13,784 nt of DNA, from NCBI GenBank assembly GCA_910584875.1, contig CAJUDA010000036.1, positions 1 to 13,784 on the forward strand, written 5' to 3'. The notes beneath the pieces were generated by a model. The model was not told where the DNA came from and did not search any database. It saw only the letters and a program-made list of their open reading frames with translations. Position 1 is the stretch's first letter. Each line of letters starts with the position of its first letter. The stretch is from an uncultured Eubacterium sp. GTDB lineage: Bacteria > Bacillota > Clostridia > Lachnospirales > Lachnospiraceae. The position numbers and the translations under genes were made by a program. Of this stretch, positions 1-7,277 are shown piece by piece.

Positions 1-798
1 GAACAAAGAGGCTGCGGACGGACATTTTACAGAAACAAAAGCGACAACAATCTGATTATTGAACAATTACTTGCTGATACAGATGAAATAATTGATTATT
101 TGCGGGAGCGTTTTGGTAAAGACAAAATTATCGTCATGGGGCAATCGTGGGGAACAGTACTCGGAATAGATTATATCAATCTCCATCCAGAAAAAGTAGC
201 TGCATATATCAGTATTGGACAAGTAACCGATTTTTTGCAGGGGAAAATCTATGCAGCGGAAAGTGCAGCACAAATAGCAGCAGAAAATGGCAATAAGGAG
301 GATACTGAATTTTTGGAACAGTGCATTGAGCGATTATCTAAAACAGAGGGCATTGCAAAGTTGGATATAAAATCTCTTGAAGAAATGATTATCACATCTA
401 CAAAATACTTGAAATGCGATGGAGAAATGTCGGGGATAAAACGAATATTTGCTGCGATTACATCCCCAGAAATGTCATGGAATGACGCAAGATGGTTTTT
501 ATTTGCAAGTGATACACAGAATATAATCACTTTCCAAAACAATCTTGTGGACTATATGTATTTTCAGTTTGATGTTATGAAGTTGAGCAAAGAATATGAT
601 ATTCCGATTTGCTTTATACAAGGTGACAGCGATCCTATTACTCCAACAAGTTTGGTAATTGATTACCATGAGATTATTATGTCTGATAAAAAAGAAATGA
701 TTGTTATTAACAATGCAGGACATACTCCGTTCTTGGATAATCCAGAGCAATTTTGTGAAGCAGTTAAAACTTTTTTATCCGAGTGCGAAAACGAATAA
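1..798 (+). CDS. Alpha/beta hydrolase, proline iminopeptidase-like (5' end outside window)
   Basis: The reading frame is already open at base 1, so the N-terminus lies off the window. The first residues, EQRGCGRTFY, match the oxyanion-side D/E-Q-R-G-x-G-R-S/T motif of proline iminopeptidase-type hydrolases. The nucleophile elbow GQSWGT follows, with Ser as the predicted nucleophile. A cap region of about 100 residues separates it from the rest of the triad: Asp in QGDSDPITP and His in NNAGHTPFLDNP. The fold and triad are therefore complete in what is visible. Family members release N-terminal proline from peptides or hydrolyse small esters or amides; the substrate cannot be read from sequence. 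No signal peptide can be judged. The gene is AT-rich like the next two genes and unlike the genes after 1500, which suggests it belongs to an accessory segment. A TTG at 100 is only an internal codon, because the conserved motif precedes it. Confidence 0.85.
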   Translation, partial: EQRGCGRTFYRNKSDNNLIIEQLLADTDEIIDYLRERFGKDKIIVMGQSWGTVLGIDYINLHPEKVAAYISIGQVTDFLQGKIYAAESAAQIAAENGNKEDTEFLEQCIERLSKTEGIAKLDIKSLEEMIITSTKYLKCDGEMSGIKRIFAAITSPEMSWNDARWFLFASDTQNIITFQNNLVDYMYFQFDVMKLSKEYDIPICFIQGDSDPITPTSLVIDYHEIIMSDKKEMIVINNAGHTPFLDNPEQFCEAVKTFLSECENE

Positions 799-827
799 TA
801 CAGGGGAAAATTGCAGAGGTGATGATT

Positions 828-1007
828 ATGGCTGAATGGGTACACTGCCCTGTCTGCGGAAATAAAATAAGGTTGCAGATACGGGCAGATACAGAGTTGA
901 AAAACTTTCCTCTCTACTGCCCGAAGTGCAAACGGGAAAGTTTGATTGACGCAAAAGATTTACAAGTAACGGTTATTAAAAGGCTTGAAGCAAAAACGCA
1001 GAGCTGA
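828..1007 (+). CDS. Cysteine-rich KTR-type zinc-ribbon small protein
   Basis: A 59-residue protein with two CxxC pairs (C7-P-V-C10 and C31-P-K-C34) that should bind one zinc ion as a zinc ribbon. The rest follows the family pattern TELKNFPLYCPKC and a C-terminus ending in AKTQS. From family knowledge, this 'cysteine-rich KTR' protein is common in Tn916-like conjugative elements, often near tet(M). Its function is not known to me. The family's KTR tripeptide reads KIR here. The start is ATG 828, because AGAGG at 815-819 sits 8 bases upstream. ATG 822 is closer to that site, and the frame also runs upstream to GTG 783 inside the hydrolase gene, but neither has as good a ribosome site. The gene starts 29 bases after the hydrolase stop, so the two may be cotranscribed. 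It is a marker of mobile DNA. Confidence 0.82.
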   Translation: MAEWVHCPVCGNKIRLQIRADTELKNFPLYCPKCKRESLIDAKDLQVTVIKRLEAKTQS

Positions 1008-1072
1008 TTAACTTAGCGACAAATCGGTGTTTGTTCAGGAGGATACTATTGCACTTAATATAGCCGAAACAT

Positions 1073-1522
1073 TTGAATTGTTATTATATTGCTAAAGCAA
1101 AAGTTGGGAAATCCAGGGGATCTGACGTTGTTAAGAACTGGATGCGAAACAGAGCGACATTGGAATTTTTGGGTACATGGGAACAGATTTATAATCCCGC
1201 TTTTCAAGTGGTCGAATTCGACCACTTTAAAAGTGAAGCAGGTTTACATACCTTTGTTCTGAGTGTAGCAGAATGGATTGAAAAGACAGAAGCGATAGGA
1301 TTATTTGTGAAGCGTGGAAAATATGGGGGAACATATGCACATAAAGATATCGCATTTGAATTTGCTTCAGCAATTAGCCCTGTTTTTAAAATATATTTGA
1401 TCAAAGAATTCAAAAGACTGAAAAAAGAGGAGAATGATGACAAAAGATTGAGTGGGACCATTCGTGCACGACGCAGACCGTTCGTGCACGATTTTTCTTT
1501 TTTCGGATCAAATGTGGTATAG
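1073..1522 (+). CDS. KilA-N domain protein, probably a truncated remnant
   Basis: About 100 residues form a recognisable KilA-N domain: VVKNWMRNRATLEFLGTWE, then EAGLHTF, a WIEKT segment, GKYGGTYAHKDIAFEFASA and FKIYLIKEFKRLK. KilA-N proteins are DNA-binding proteins of phages and mobile elements. The usual N-terminal Y-I-x-L-T-D-I-A segment is shortened to YYIAKAK. The C-terminal 20 or so residues after KKEEND are arginine-rich, resemble no family member and are read from the downstream promoter region. The frame's TTG at 1073 has no ribosome site at a useful distance. A good AGGAGG (1037-1042) precedes an in-frame TTG at 1049, but a TAG at 1061 interrupts that reading. Bases 1008-1072 hold nothing else that I can recognise. 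I infer a decayed fragment, left when a mobile segment was joined to the ABC operon region. The domain assignment is firm; expression is doubtful. Confidence 0.65.
   Translation: MNCYYIAKAKVGKSRGSDVVKNWMRNRATLEFLGTWEQIYNPAFQVVEFDHFKSEAGLHTFVLSVAEWIEKTEAIGLFVKRGKYGGTYAHKDIAFEFASAISPVFKIYLIKEFKRLKKEENDDKRLSGTIRARRRPFVHDFSFFGSNVV
1461..1491. promoter_or_regulatory. Two identical 10-bp palindromes in tandem (candidate operator)
   Basis: TTCGTGCACGA occurs at 1461-1471 and again at 1481-1491. The core TCGTGCACGA is a perfect palindrome in both copies. Centres are 20 bp apart, about two helical turns, so two protein dimers could bind the same DNA face. The centres lie near -63 and -43 relative to a start predicted around 1530. 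That position suits an activator for the ABC transporter promoter, which lacks a good -35 box. The regulator is unknown. Confidence 0.5.
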
Positions 1523-1523
1523 T
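1515..1523 (+). promoter_or_regulatory. Extended -10 promoter for the ABC transporter operon
   Basis: TGG directly before TATAGT (1518-1523) forms an extended -10 element, preceded by another TG. At the 17-bp spacing the -35 position reads TTCTTT (1495-1500), a poor match to TTGACA. Transcription would begin near 1530, leaving a leader of about 35 bases. The weak -35 with palindromes just upstream suggests a promoter that needs an activator. Confidence 0.55.
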
Positions 1524-1534
1524 ATACATATCAG

Positions 1535-1547
1535 ACCGGTATCCGGT
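1535..1547. promoter_or_regulatory. Dyad ACCGG-TAT-CCGGT in the ABC operon leader
   Basis: A 13-bp dyad with 5-bp GC-rich arms lies just after the predicted transcription start and 4 bases before the ribosome site GGGAGGAGG (1551-1559). It could be a repressor site in DNA. The 3-base loop makes it a short but possible RNA hairpin. Only the symmetry is seen; function is inferred. Confidence 0.35.
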
Positions 1548-1566
1548 TTTGGGAGGAGGAGTTCTT

Positions 1567-3426
1567 TTGCAGGCAGCAGAGCACAAAATCAAGCATTATT
1601 CCATCGTAAGTGATATCGTATATTTTATCCGGCACTTCAAAAAGCATGAACCATGGGTGCTGGTCTTTTCCGTGGCAGAAATCCTGCTGCGGTCTGTTAT
1701 TCCGCTGTTGGGGATCTGGCTTCCGAAGATCACGGTCGACCTTGTGGTGCAGGGAGCTACGGTACCCCGGGTGGCAGCTGTGCTGGGATCGTTTACCCTG
1801 CTGATGATGTCGGTCAATATGATCAGTACGGTTTCCATGGCGGGGAAATATCATCTGTACAATATGCAGCGTGCCAACCAGATCGGAATGCTGTTTTTAA
1901 AGAGCCTGCGGATTCCGTATTCGTATACAGAATCCGGTGAGGTAAAGCAGCTTTACTGGAAGGCATACAATGCCTTTGAGATGGGAGACTGGTCGGCAAG
2001 TTCCCGGATGGTCACAGGAACCGTTGGGATTATTATCAGCGCACTGAGCTTTCTTTTGTATTCGACGGTGATCGGGACGCTGAGCAGCTGGCTGCTGCTC
2101 TGCCTGACAGGACTTGCTTTTCTGAATTATGTGGTGAATATGGGAAGGATCCGGTATGAGGAAAGTCTCCGTGACGAGACGGCACAAGTGAATAAGCGGT
2201 ATAACTGTGTCTCCAATTCCATGGGTCATGTAAAAGGAGCCAAGGATATCCGGATATTTGCGATGCATCACTGGCTGATCCGGCTGAGGGACAAGGTGAT
2301 CGGAGACCAGCAGGAAGTGAACCGGAAATTGTACCGCAAACGGTCTTTGTATGAGAAAATTGGTTTTCTGCTCTCTTTTGGCAGGGATCTGGGCGCTTAT
2401 GGATTTTTACTGTATCAGGCGCTGGAGGGACGGGTGTCTGTCAGTGAATTTGTACTCTATTTCGGCGCCATAACTGGTTTTTCAGGCTTTGTCCTTGCTA
2501 TCATGAATTCGTTATCTGAACTGCGGGCGGCGGCAAACTCGGCGGATTATCTGCGGGCGTATATGAACCTGCCGGAAGAGGATGTGAGTAAAGGGGACCG
2601 TCATATCAGCGAGCTTACCATGCCGCTGCAGATTGAATTTGTGAACGTAAGTTTTTCTTATCAGGATGCGGTGGAAGACGGAGAGGAAGAAATATCAGAG
2701 GAAGCGGCGAAAGGAAAAGTAGTTTTTGAACATCTGGATCTGACGATCCATGCCGGAGAGAAAATCGCACTGGTGGGGGTGAATGGAGCGGGAAAAACGA
2801 CTCTTGTCAAGCTGCTCTGTGGTATGTATGATCCTGATGAGGGAAAAATCCTTCTGAATGGCATTGACCGCAGGGAATTCCCGAAAAAAGAACTCTATCA
2901 GTTGTTTTCTGTCGTCTTTCAGGAACCGCTTGTGCTGCCCTTTACGGTCGGCGAAAATCTGGTGATGGATAAAGCGGACCGGGTAGAGGAGGACCGTGCC
3001 TGGGAGGCGCTGGAGAAGGCGGGACTAAAAACAGTTTTTGAGGAAAAAAAGATCCGGCTGGATACCTATATGACTAAGAGGCTGATGAACAACGGCATAG
3101 AGCTTTCCGGGGGACAGCAGCAGCGGTTTCTCCTCGCCCGGGCATTGTATAAGGATGCACCGGTACTGGTGCTGGATGAGCCTACAGCAGCTCTGGATCC
3201 AATCGCTGAGAAAGAGGTATATGAAAACTATAACCGCTACAGCGGGGGAAAGACGGCGGTGTTTATCTCACACCGGCTTGCCAGTACGAGGTTTTCGGAC
3301 CGGATCGTGCTGTTGGAAGACGGGAAAATCACAGAGATGGGGACGCATGAGGAACTGCTGGACAGAAATGGGAAATATGCGGAAATGTTCCGTGTCCAGA
3401 GTAACTATTATGAGAAGGAGGCATAA
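1567..3426 (+). CDS. ABC exporter half-transporter, membrane domain fused to ATPase (subunit 1)
   Basis: Predicted product of 619 residues with an N-terminal membrane domain of about six helices (hydrophobic stretches near residues 25-55, 65-90, 150-200 and 265-320) and a C-terminal nucleotide-binding domain. The latter shows Walker A GVNGAGKTT (about 404), Q-loop VVFQEP, signature LSGGQQQ (about 513), Walker B VLVLDEPTAALDP with catalytic Glu, and switch His in ISHR. This is type IV exporter architecture, normally a dimer at the cytoplasmic membrane. No peptidase domain is present, so it is not a classical bacteriocin processor. Substrate unknown. The start chosen is TTG 1567, because GGGAGGAGG (1551-1559) sits 7 bases upstream; the upstream in-frame TTG 1549 overlaps that site. 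The second half-transporter starts 2 bases after the stop, so the pair probably forms a heterodimer. Confidence 0.9.
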   Translation: MQAAEHKIKHYSIVSDIVYFIRHFKKHEPWVLVFSVAEILLRSVIPLLGIWLPKITVDLVVQGATVPRVAAVLGSFTLLMMSVNMISTVSMAGKYHLYNMQRANQIGMLFLKSLRIPYSYTESGEVKQLYWKAYNAFEMGDWSASSRMVTGTVGIIISALSFLLYSTVIGTLSSWLLLCLTGLAFLNYVVNMGRIRYEESLRDETAQVNKRYNCVSNSMGHVKGAKDIRIFAMHHWLIRLRDKVIGDQQEVNRKLYRKRSLYEKIGFLLSFGRDLGAYGFLLYQALEGRVSVSEFVLYFGAITGFSGFVLAIMNSLSELRAAANSADYLRAYMNLPEEDVSKGDRHISELTMPLQIEFVNVSFSYQDAVEDGEEEISEEAAKGKVVFEHLDLTIHAGEKIALVGVNGAGKTTLVKLLCGMYDPDEGKILLNGIDRREFPKKELYQLFSVVFQEPLVLPFTVGENLVMDKADRVEEDRAWEALEKAGLKTVFEEKKIRLDTYMTKRLMNNGIELSGGQQQRFLLARALYKDAPVLVLDEPTAALDPIAEKEVYENYNRYSGGKTAVFISHRLASTRFSDRIVLLEDGKITEMGTHEELLDRNGKYAEMFRVQSNYYEKEA

Positions 3427-3428
3427 AA

Positions 3429-5300
3429 ATGGGAACAGATCTGATGGGGAAACTTCCCTTGCGGGAGCATATCAGAAATATGAAGAAAATCCTGAGAGTC
3501 GTGACGGATATGGACCGGTGGTACTTTTTCTTTACCTCCTTTGTGCATCTTATTAATGTTGTTGTACCATATATCCAGCTTATGCTTTCGGCGTATATTC
3601 TGGATGCCATACTGGAGAAGCAGGATTTTCACCAGGTATTTTTCATTACAGCACTGGTACTGGTGATCATTCTGGTCCTGAATTTTATTGCCAGTTCGAT
3701 ATGGAACCGTATGGAAGTGAGGAGGGAGAGGATTTTTTCCCTGTATTCCTGCATTACACAGACTAAGATGCTGAATATGGATTTTTCACAGATCGACAGT
3801 CCGAAAGTAAAAGAACTGCAGGACAGGATGTGGCGGGATAATAACTGGGGAGCAGGGATCAATTCTCTGTTCTGGCAGTTTAATGCGATTCTGTATGGCT
3901 GTTTCAATATCATAGGTGCACTGGTTGTAGGCGCTCCTGTTGTAGGATATGTGCTGCATTCCAGGCAGTATGAACCGTTCCTTGTGTTGCTGCTGCTTAT
4001 TCTGCTGACTGCTGTGGGGATGAAGGCCGGGGTTTATTTCAAGAAAAAAGATCATTTCTTTATGTTTACTTTTCCCCAAGAGGAAGAAAAAGAGGATCTG
4101 AGCGATTTTAGCTGGGAATTTGCTGAAGGCAGGGGGTTTCATTATAAAAATGGTAAAGATGTCAGGATCTATCACAGCTATGATCTGTTGAAACGTTGGA
4201 CGACAGATGTGTATCACAATAAAAAATTCCGCAGGAGACTAAAAGATGGTGCGGTCGGGCTGGCTGGGTCAGAAGCGGTCGTAAGTGTGCTGCATACTGC
4301 CATGGAGGGCGGCGCATATCTGATGGTGGCGATGATGGCGCTGGCAGGGGGGATCAGTGTGGGAAATGTAGTGAGGCTGTCAGGATGCCTCAAAAATCTT
4401 TTTTCTGCTATCTATGGGGTGATCCAGGATACAGCGGAATTTGCACTGACTGCGAGAAAGCAGGTCAGCACCCTGGAATTTCTGGAGATTTCCGATGAAA
4501 TGTACAAAGGGAAGCTTCCGGTGGAAAAGCGCAGTGACAATGAATACCAGATTGAGTTTAAACATGTTTCTTTCCGGTATCCGGGAAATGAACAGTACGC
4601 CCTGAAGGATTTCTCAATGAAACTAAAGATCGGGGAGAAGCTGGCGATCGTCGGCATGAACGGTTCCGGCAAGACAACGATGATCAAACTTCTGTGCCGG
4701 CTGTACGATCCGGACGAGGGGGAGATCCTGCTGAATGGCGTGGATATACGCAAATTTAAGATGGATGAGTACAGCAGGCTGTTTTCTGTGGTGTTCCAGG
4801 ATTTCGTGCTGTTTCCTTATATGCTGGCGCAGAATGTAGCGGTGGATGTGGACTATGACAGGGAATTAGTGAGAAAGTGCCTGACCGACGCCGGGTTCGG
4901 GGAAAAACTGCAGGAGTGGGAGAAGGGAGAAACGACATATCTCAATAAAGAGTTTGATGACAATGGGGTGGAGATCTCAGGAGGAGAGGGACAGAAGATC
5001 GCGATCGCCCGTTCTGTCTATAAGGATGCACCTTTTATCCTGCTGGATGAACCGACGGCTGCACTGGATCCTTTGGCGGAATATGAGATCTATTCTAATT
5101 TTGACCGGATCGTGGGGACAAAGACAGCGATCTATATCTCCCACCGGCTCTCATCCTGCCGCTTCTGTGAGAGGATCGCCGTCTTCCACGAGGGAAGGCT
5201 GGTGCAATACGGCAGCCACGAAGAGCTGGTGGCGGACACCCGCGGAAAATATTATGAGATGTGGCATGCCCAGGCTTCTTATTATCAGACAAAAAAATAA
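3429..5300 (+). CDS. ABC exporter half-transporter, membrane domain fused to ATPase (subunit 2)
   Basis: A 623-residue partner of the preceding gene. Membrane helices occupy roughly residues 30-75, 145-205 and 285-320. A hydrophilic charged stretch (about 207-270) separates the middle helices. The ATPase domain has Walker A GMNGSGKTT (about 409), Q-loop VVFQDF, signature ISGGEGQ (about 516), Walker B FILLDEPTAALDP and switch motif YISHR. The signature departs from LSGGQ, with Glu-Gly in place of Gln. The catalytic Glu after Walker B is kept, so both ATP sites may be able to hydrolyse ATP, unlike many heterodimeric exporters with one degenerate site. The ATG at 3429 follows AAGGAGG (3415-3421) inside the end of the upstream gene, and only 2 bases separate the two, so translation is probably coupled. 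Likely role: export of an unidentified compound. A clear terminator does not follow; a promoter does. Confidence 0.9.
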   Translation: MGTDLMGKLPLREHIRNMKKILRVVTDMDRWYFFFTSFVHLINVVVPYIQLMLSAYILDAILEKQDFHQVFFITALVLVIILVLNFIASSIWNRMEVRRERIFSLYSCITQTKMLNMDFSQIDSPKVKELQDRMWRDNNWGAGINSLFWQFNAILYGCFNIIGALVVGAPVVGYVLHSRQYEPFLVLLLLILLTAVGMKAGVYFKKKDHFFMFTFPQEEEKEDLSDFSWEFAEGRGFHYKNGKDVRIYHSYDLLKRWTTDVYHNKKFRRRLKDGAVGLAGSEAVVSVLHTAMEGGAYLMVAMMALAGGISVGNVVRLSGCLKNLFSAIYGVIQDTAEFALTARKQVSTLEFLEISDEMYKGKLPVEKRSDNEYQIEFKHVSFRYPGNEQYALKDFSMKLKIGEKLAIVGMNGSGKTTMIKLLCRLYDPDEGEILLNGVDIRKFKMDEYSRLFSVVFQDFVLFPYMLAQNVAVDVDYDRELVRKCLTDAGFGEKLQEWEKGETTYLNKEFDDNGVEISGGEGQKIAIARSVYKDAPFILLDEPTAALDPLAEYEIYSNFDRIVGTKTAIYISHRLSSCRFCERIAVFHEGRLVQYGSHEELVADTRGKYYEMWHAQASYYQTKK

Positions 5301-5302
5301 GG

Positions 5303-5331
5303 TTGCGGGAATGGTTTCTTCCCATTATAAT
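5303..5331 (+). promoter_or_regulatory. Sigma-A type promoter for the BMP-fusion/phosphoesterase unit
   Basis: TTGCGG (5303-5308), a 17-bp spacer and a perfect TATAAT (5326-5331) form a housekeeping-type promoter right after the ABC stop codon. A dyad GGGAA (5307-5311) / TTCCC (5319-5323) lies in the spacer and overlaps the -35, a plausible repressor site. The start would be near 5338, giving a short leader with AGGAGG at 5351-5356. Confidence 0.6.
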
Positions 5332-5360
5332 AGAGTAGAATAAAAAAGCAGGAGGAAACC

Positions 5361-7277
5361 ATGAGCACAGAAATATACGAAAAAGTCTATCGTCTTGCCA
5401 CGATTGATTTTCACAGTAAGACACTGAAAGGAATGTATCCCTATCTCCAGGTGCTGGATGAGATATTGTCGTATACGACGATTGTTTCCAAGGCGGATCT
5501 TGGACTTGTGGATATACCGATCGACCAGATCGCAGGTACAAAAACAGCAGGAAGGACCAATGCCTTTGCCAGTAATTTTATGCCGCTCCTTCCCAAAGAT
5601 TCTGAATTTGCCGCCAAGTGGTGCCGTCTGTATGAAGCACATCTGGAAGAGGGGATCCGGGAGCCCATCCGGGCATATGAATTTATGAACCGGTTTTATG
5701 TCCAGGAGGGAAATAAGCGTGTCAGTGTTCTGAAGTACTGTGATGCTGTCACAGTTCCTGCTTATGTGACCCGTCTGATCCCGGAGCCGGATGATTCGGA
5801 CGAGAGTAAGATCTATTATGAATTTCTGGATTTCTATGAAAACACCGGGATTAATTACATTAATTTCAGTCAGCCGGGCAGCTACAGCAAAATAGTGGAG
5901 CAGACTGGCGCAGAATCTGACCATGTCTGGACGGATCTGGAAAAGGAACAGTTTCATTCCTCTTATATCCGTTTTACAAAAGTATTTGAAAAAAAGGGTG
6001 GCAATAAGTTGTCCCTGACGCTGGGGGACGCTTTTCTGATCTATCTGGAAATATGCGGCTATGAAGAACTGGAACAAAAGAGCGAGGATGAGATCCTGCA
6101 GGATATTACAAAGATCTGGAGTGACTTTGTTTTTTATCCGCAGAAGCCGGAGGTCCGTCTGCTTATGAATGCGGATCCGTCTGCAGAAAAGAAGACGCTG
6201 GTGAAGAGAATCCTTCCCCAGAGCTCAGAGCCGCTGAAGATCGCATTTATTCATGCCAAAACAGCAGAGACCTCCAGCTGGACGTACGGACACGATCTGG
6301 GACGCAGCCATCTCGAACAGGTACTGGCGGACCATGTTGAGGTACGCTCATATTTCCAGGCAGATTCCCCGGAAGAAGAGGCGGCATGCTTTGAGCAGGC
6401 GATCGAGGATGGAAATTCGGTGATTTTTTCCACCTCGCCCAAGCTTCTCGATATCAGTATCCGATATGCGATCAAATATCCCAAGCTGAAAATACTGAAT
6501 TGTTCGCTGAACACCAGCTGCAAGCATCTTCGTACTTACTATGGCCGGCTGTATGAGGCGAAGTTTCTCATTGGCGCTATCGCAGGGATTATGTCCCAGT
6601 CGGATAAGGTGGGATATATCGCAGATTATCCGATCTATGGAATGATCGCCAATATCAATGCCTTTGCACTGGGGGCGCAGATGGTAAATCCACGGATCCG
6701 GATATATCTCGAATGGTCGAAGCTCAAGCCGGAGCACAGGACAGATACCCTTTCGGATATCAGTGTGTCCTTTGTATCAGGGCGGGATTTTATAAAACCG
6801 GAAGAAGGTTCACTTGAGTTCGGATTATATAATACAGTGGGAGATGAGCCTGTCAATCTTGCCATGCCGGTATGGAACTGGGGTGTTTTTTATGAGCAGA
6901 CCGTACGGAGCATCCTCAATGGGACGTGGAAACAGGAACTTCCCAAGGGCAAAAACCAGTCCATCAATTACTGGTGGGGGATGTCCTCCGGTATGATCGA
7001 CGTCATCTGCTCGACCCGGCTGCCATCCGGTATGGTCCAGCTCGTCGAACTTCTGAAAAAGAATATTTCTTCGGGAGACTTCAAACCGTTTCCTGACATC
7101 ACGGCAGAAGAGATCGTCACCATGGACTGGCTTGCCGATAATGTTGACGGCACGATCCCGACGATAAACGATCTGGCAGAGGAGGCAAGACCAGTCGTGG
7201 AAGTGCAGGGTGTGGCGAAGGCGAAGGAACAGGACACAGCAGATGTGCAGGAGGATGACGGAGAGAAGGACGAATGA
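5361..7277 (+). CDS. ParB-like N-terminal region fused to BMP/PnrA-type ligand-binding domain (cytoplasmic)
   Basis: A 638-residue protein with no signal peptide, lipobox or membrane segment. Residues about 50-140 resemble a ParB/sulfiredoxin-like fold: LVDIPIDQIAGTKTAGR, then YVQEGNKRVSVLKY (EGNKR at 116-120) and an AYVTRLIP ending. A linker of about 150 residues follows. From residue 292 (LKIAFIHAK) to about 560 it reads as a basic membrane protein (BMP) domain, with SWTYGHDLGRSH, YYGRLYEAKFLIGAIAGIM, KVGYIADYPI and INAFALGAQMVNP. Known BMP proteins such as PnrA are surface lipoproteins that bind purine nucleosides; B. subtilis Med is a related regulator. A cytoplasmic version attached to a ParB-like module suggests a sensor or enzyme for a nucleoside-like ligand, but that is inference. 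The C-terminal 30 residues are acidic and low-complexity. ATG 5361 follows AGGAGG. The next gene overlaps by 4 bases. Confidence 0.8.
   Translation: MSTEIYEKVYRLATIDFHSKTLKGMYPYLQVLDEILSYTTIVSKADLGLVDIPIDQIAGTKTAGRTNAFASNFMPLLPKDSEFAAKWCRLYEAHLEEGIREPIRAYEFMNRFYVQEGNKRVSVLKYCDAVTVPAYVTRLIPEPDDSDESKIYYEFLDFYENTGINYINFSQPGSYSKIVEQTGAESDHVWTDLEKEQFHSSYIRFTKVFEKKGGNKLSLTLGDAFLIYLEICGYEELEQKSEDEILQDITKIWSDFVFYPQKPEVRLLMNADPSAEKKTLVKRILPQSSEPLKIAFIHAKTAETSSWTYGHDLGRSHLEQVLADHVEVRSYFQADSPEEEAACFEQAIEDGNSVIFSTSPKLLDISIRYAIKYPKLKILNCSLNTSCKHLRTYYGRLYEAKFLIGAIAGIMSQSDKVGYIADYPIYGMIANINAFALGAQMVNPRIRIYLEWSKLKPEHRTDTLSDISVSFVSGRDFIKPEEGSLEFGLYNTVGDEPVNLAMPVWNWGVFYEQTVRSILNGTWKQELPKGKNQSINYWWGMSSGMIDVICSTRLPSGMVQLVELLKKNISSGDFKPFPDITAEEIVTMDWLADNVDGTIPTINDLAEEARPVVEVQGVAKAKEQDTADVQEDDGEKDE

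Noticed and set aside
1012..1095. Short frame of 27 codons between the KTR and KilA-N genes
   Set aside because: It starts after a stop without a usable start codon and shows no recognisable domain.
5307..5323. GGGAA/TTCCC dyad as a terminator of the ABC operon
   Set aside because: The stem is only 5 bp, no T-run follows, and it sits inside a good promoter; an operator is more likely.
5325..6077. Minus-strand open frame of 250 codons opposite the ParB-BMP gene
   Set aside because: It lies entirely over a well-supported + strand gene and its promoter region, and has no recognisable domain.
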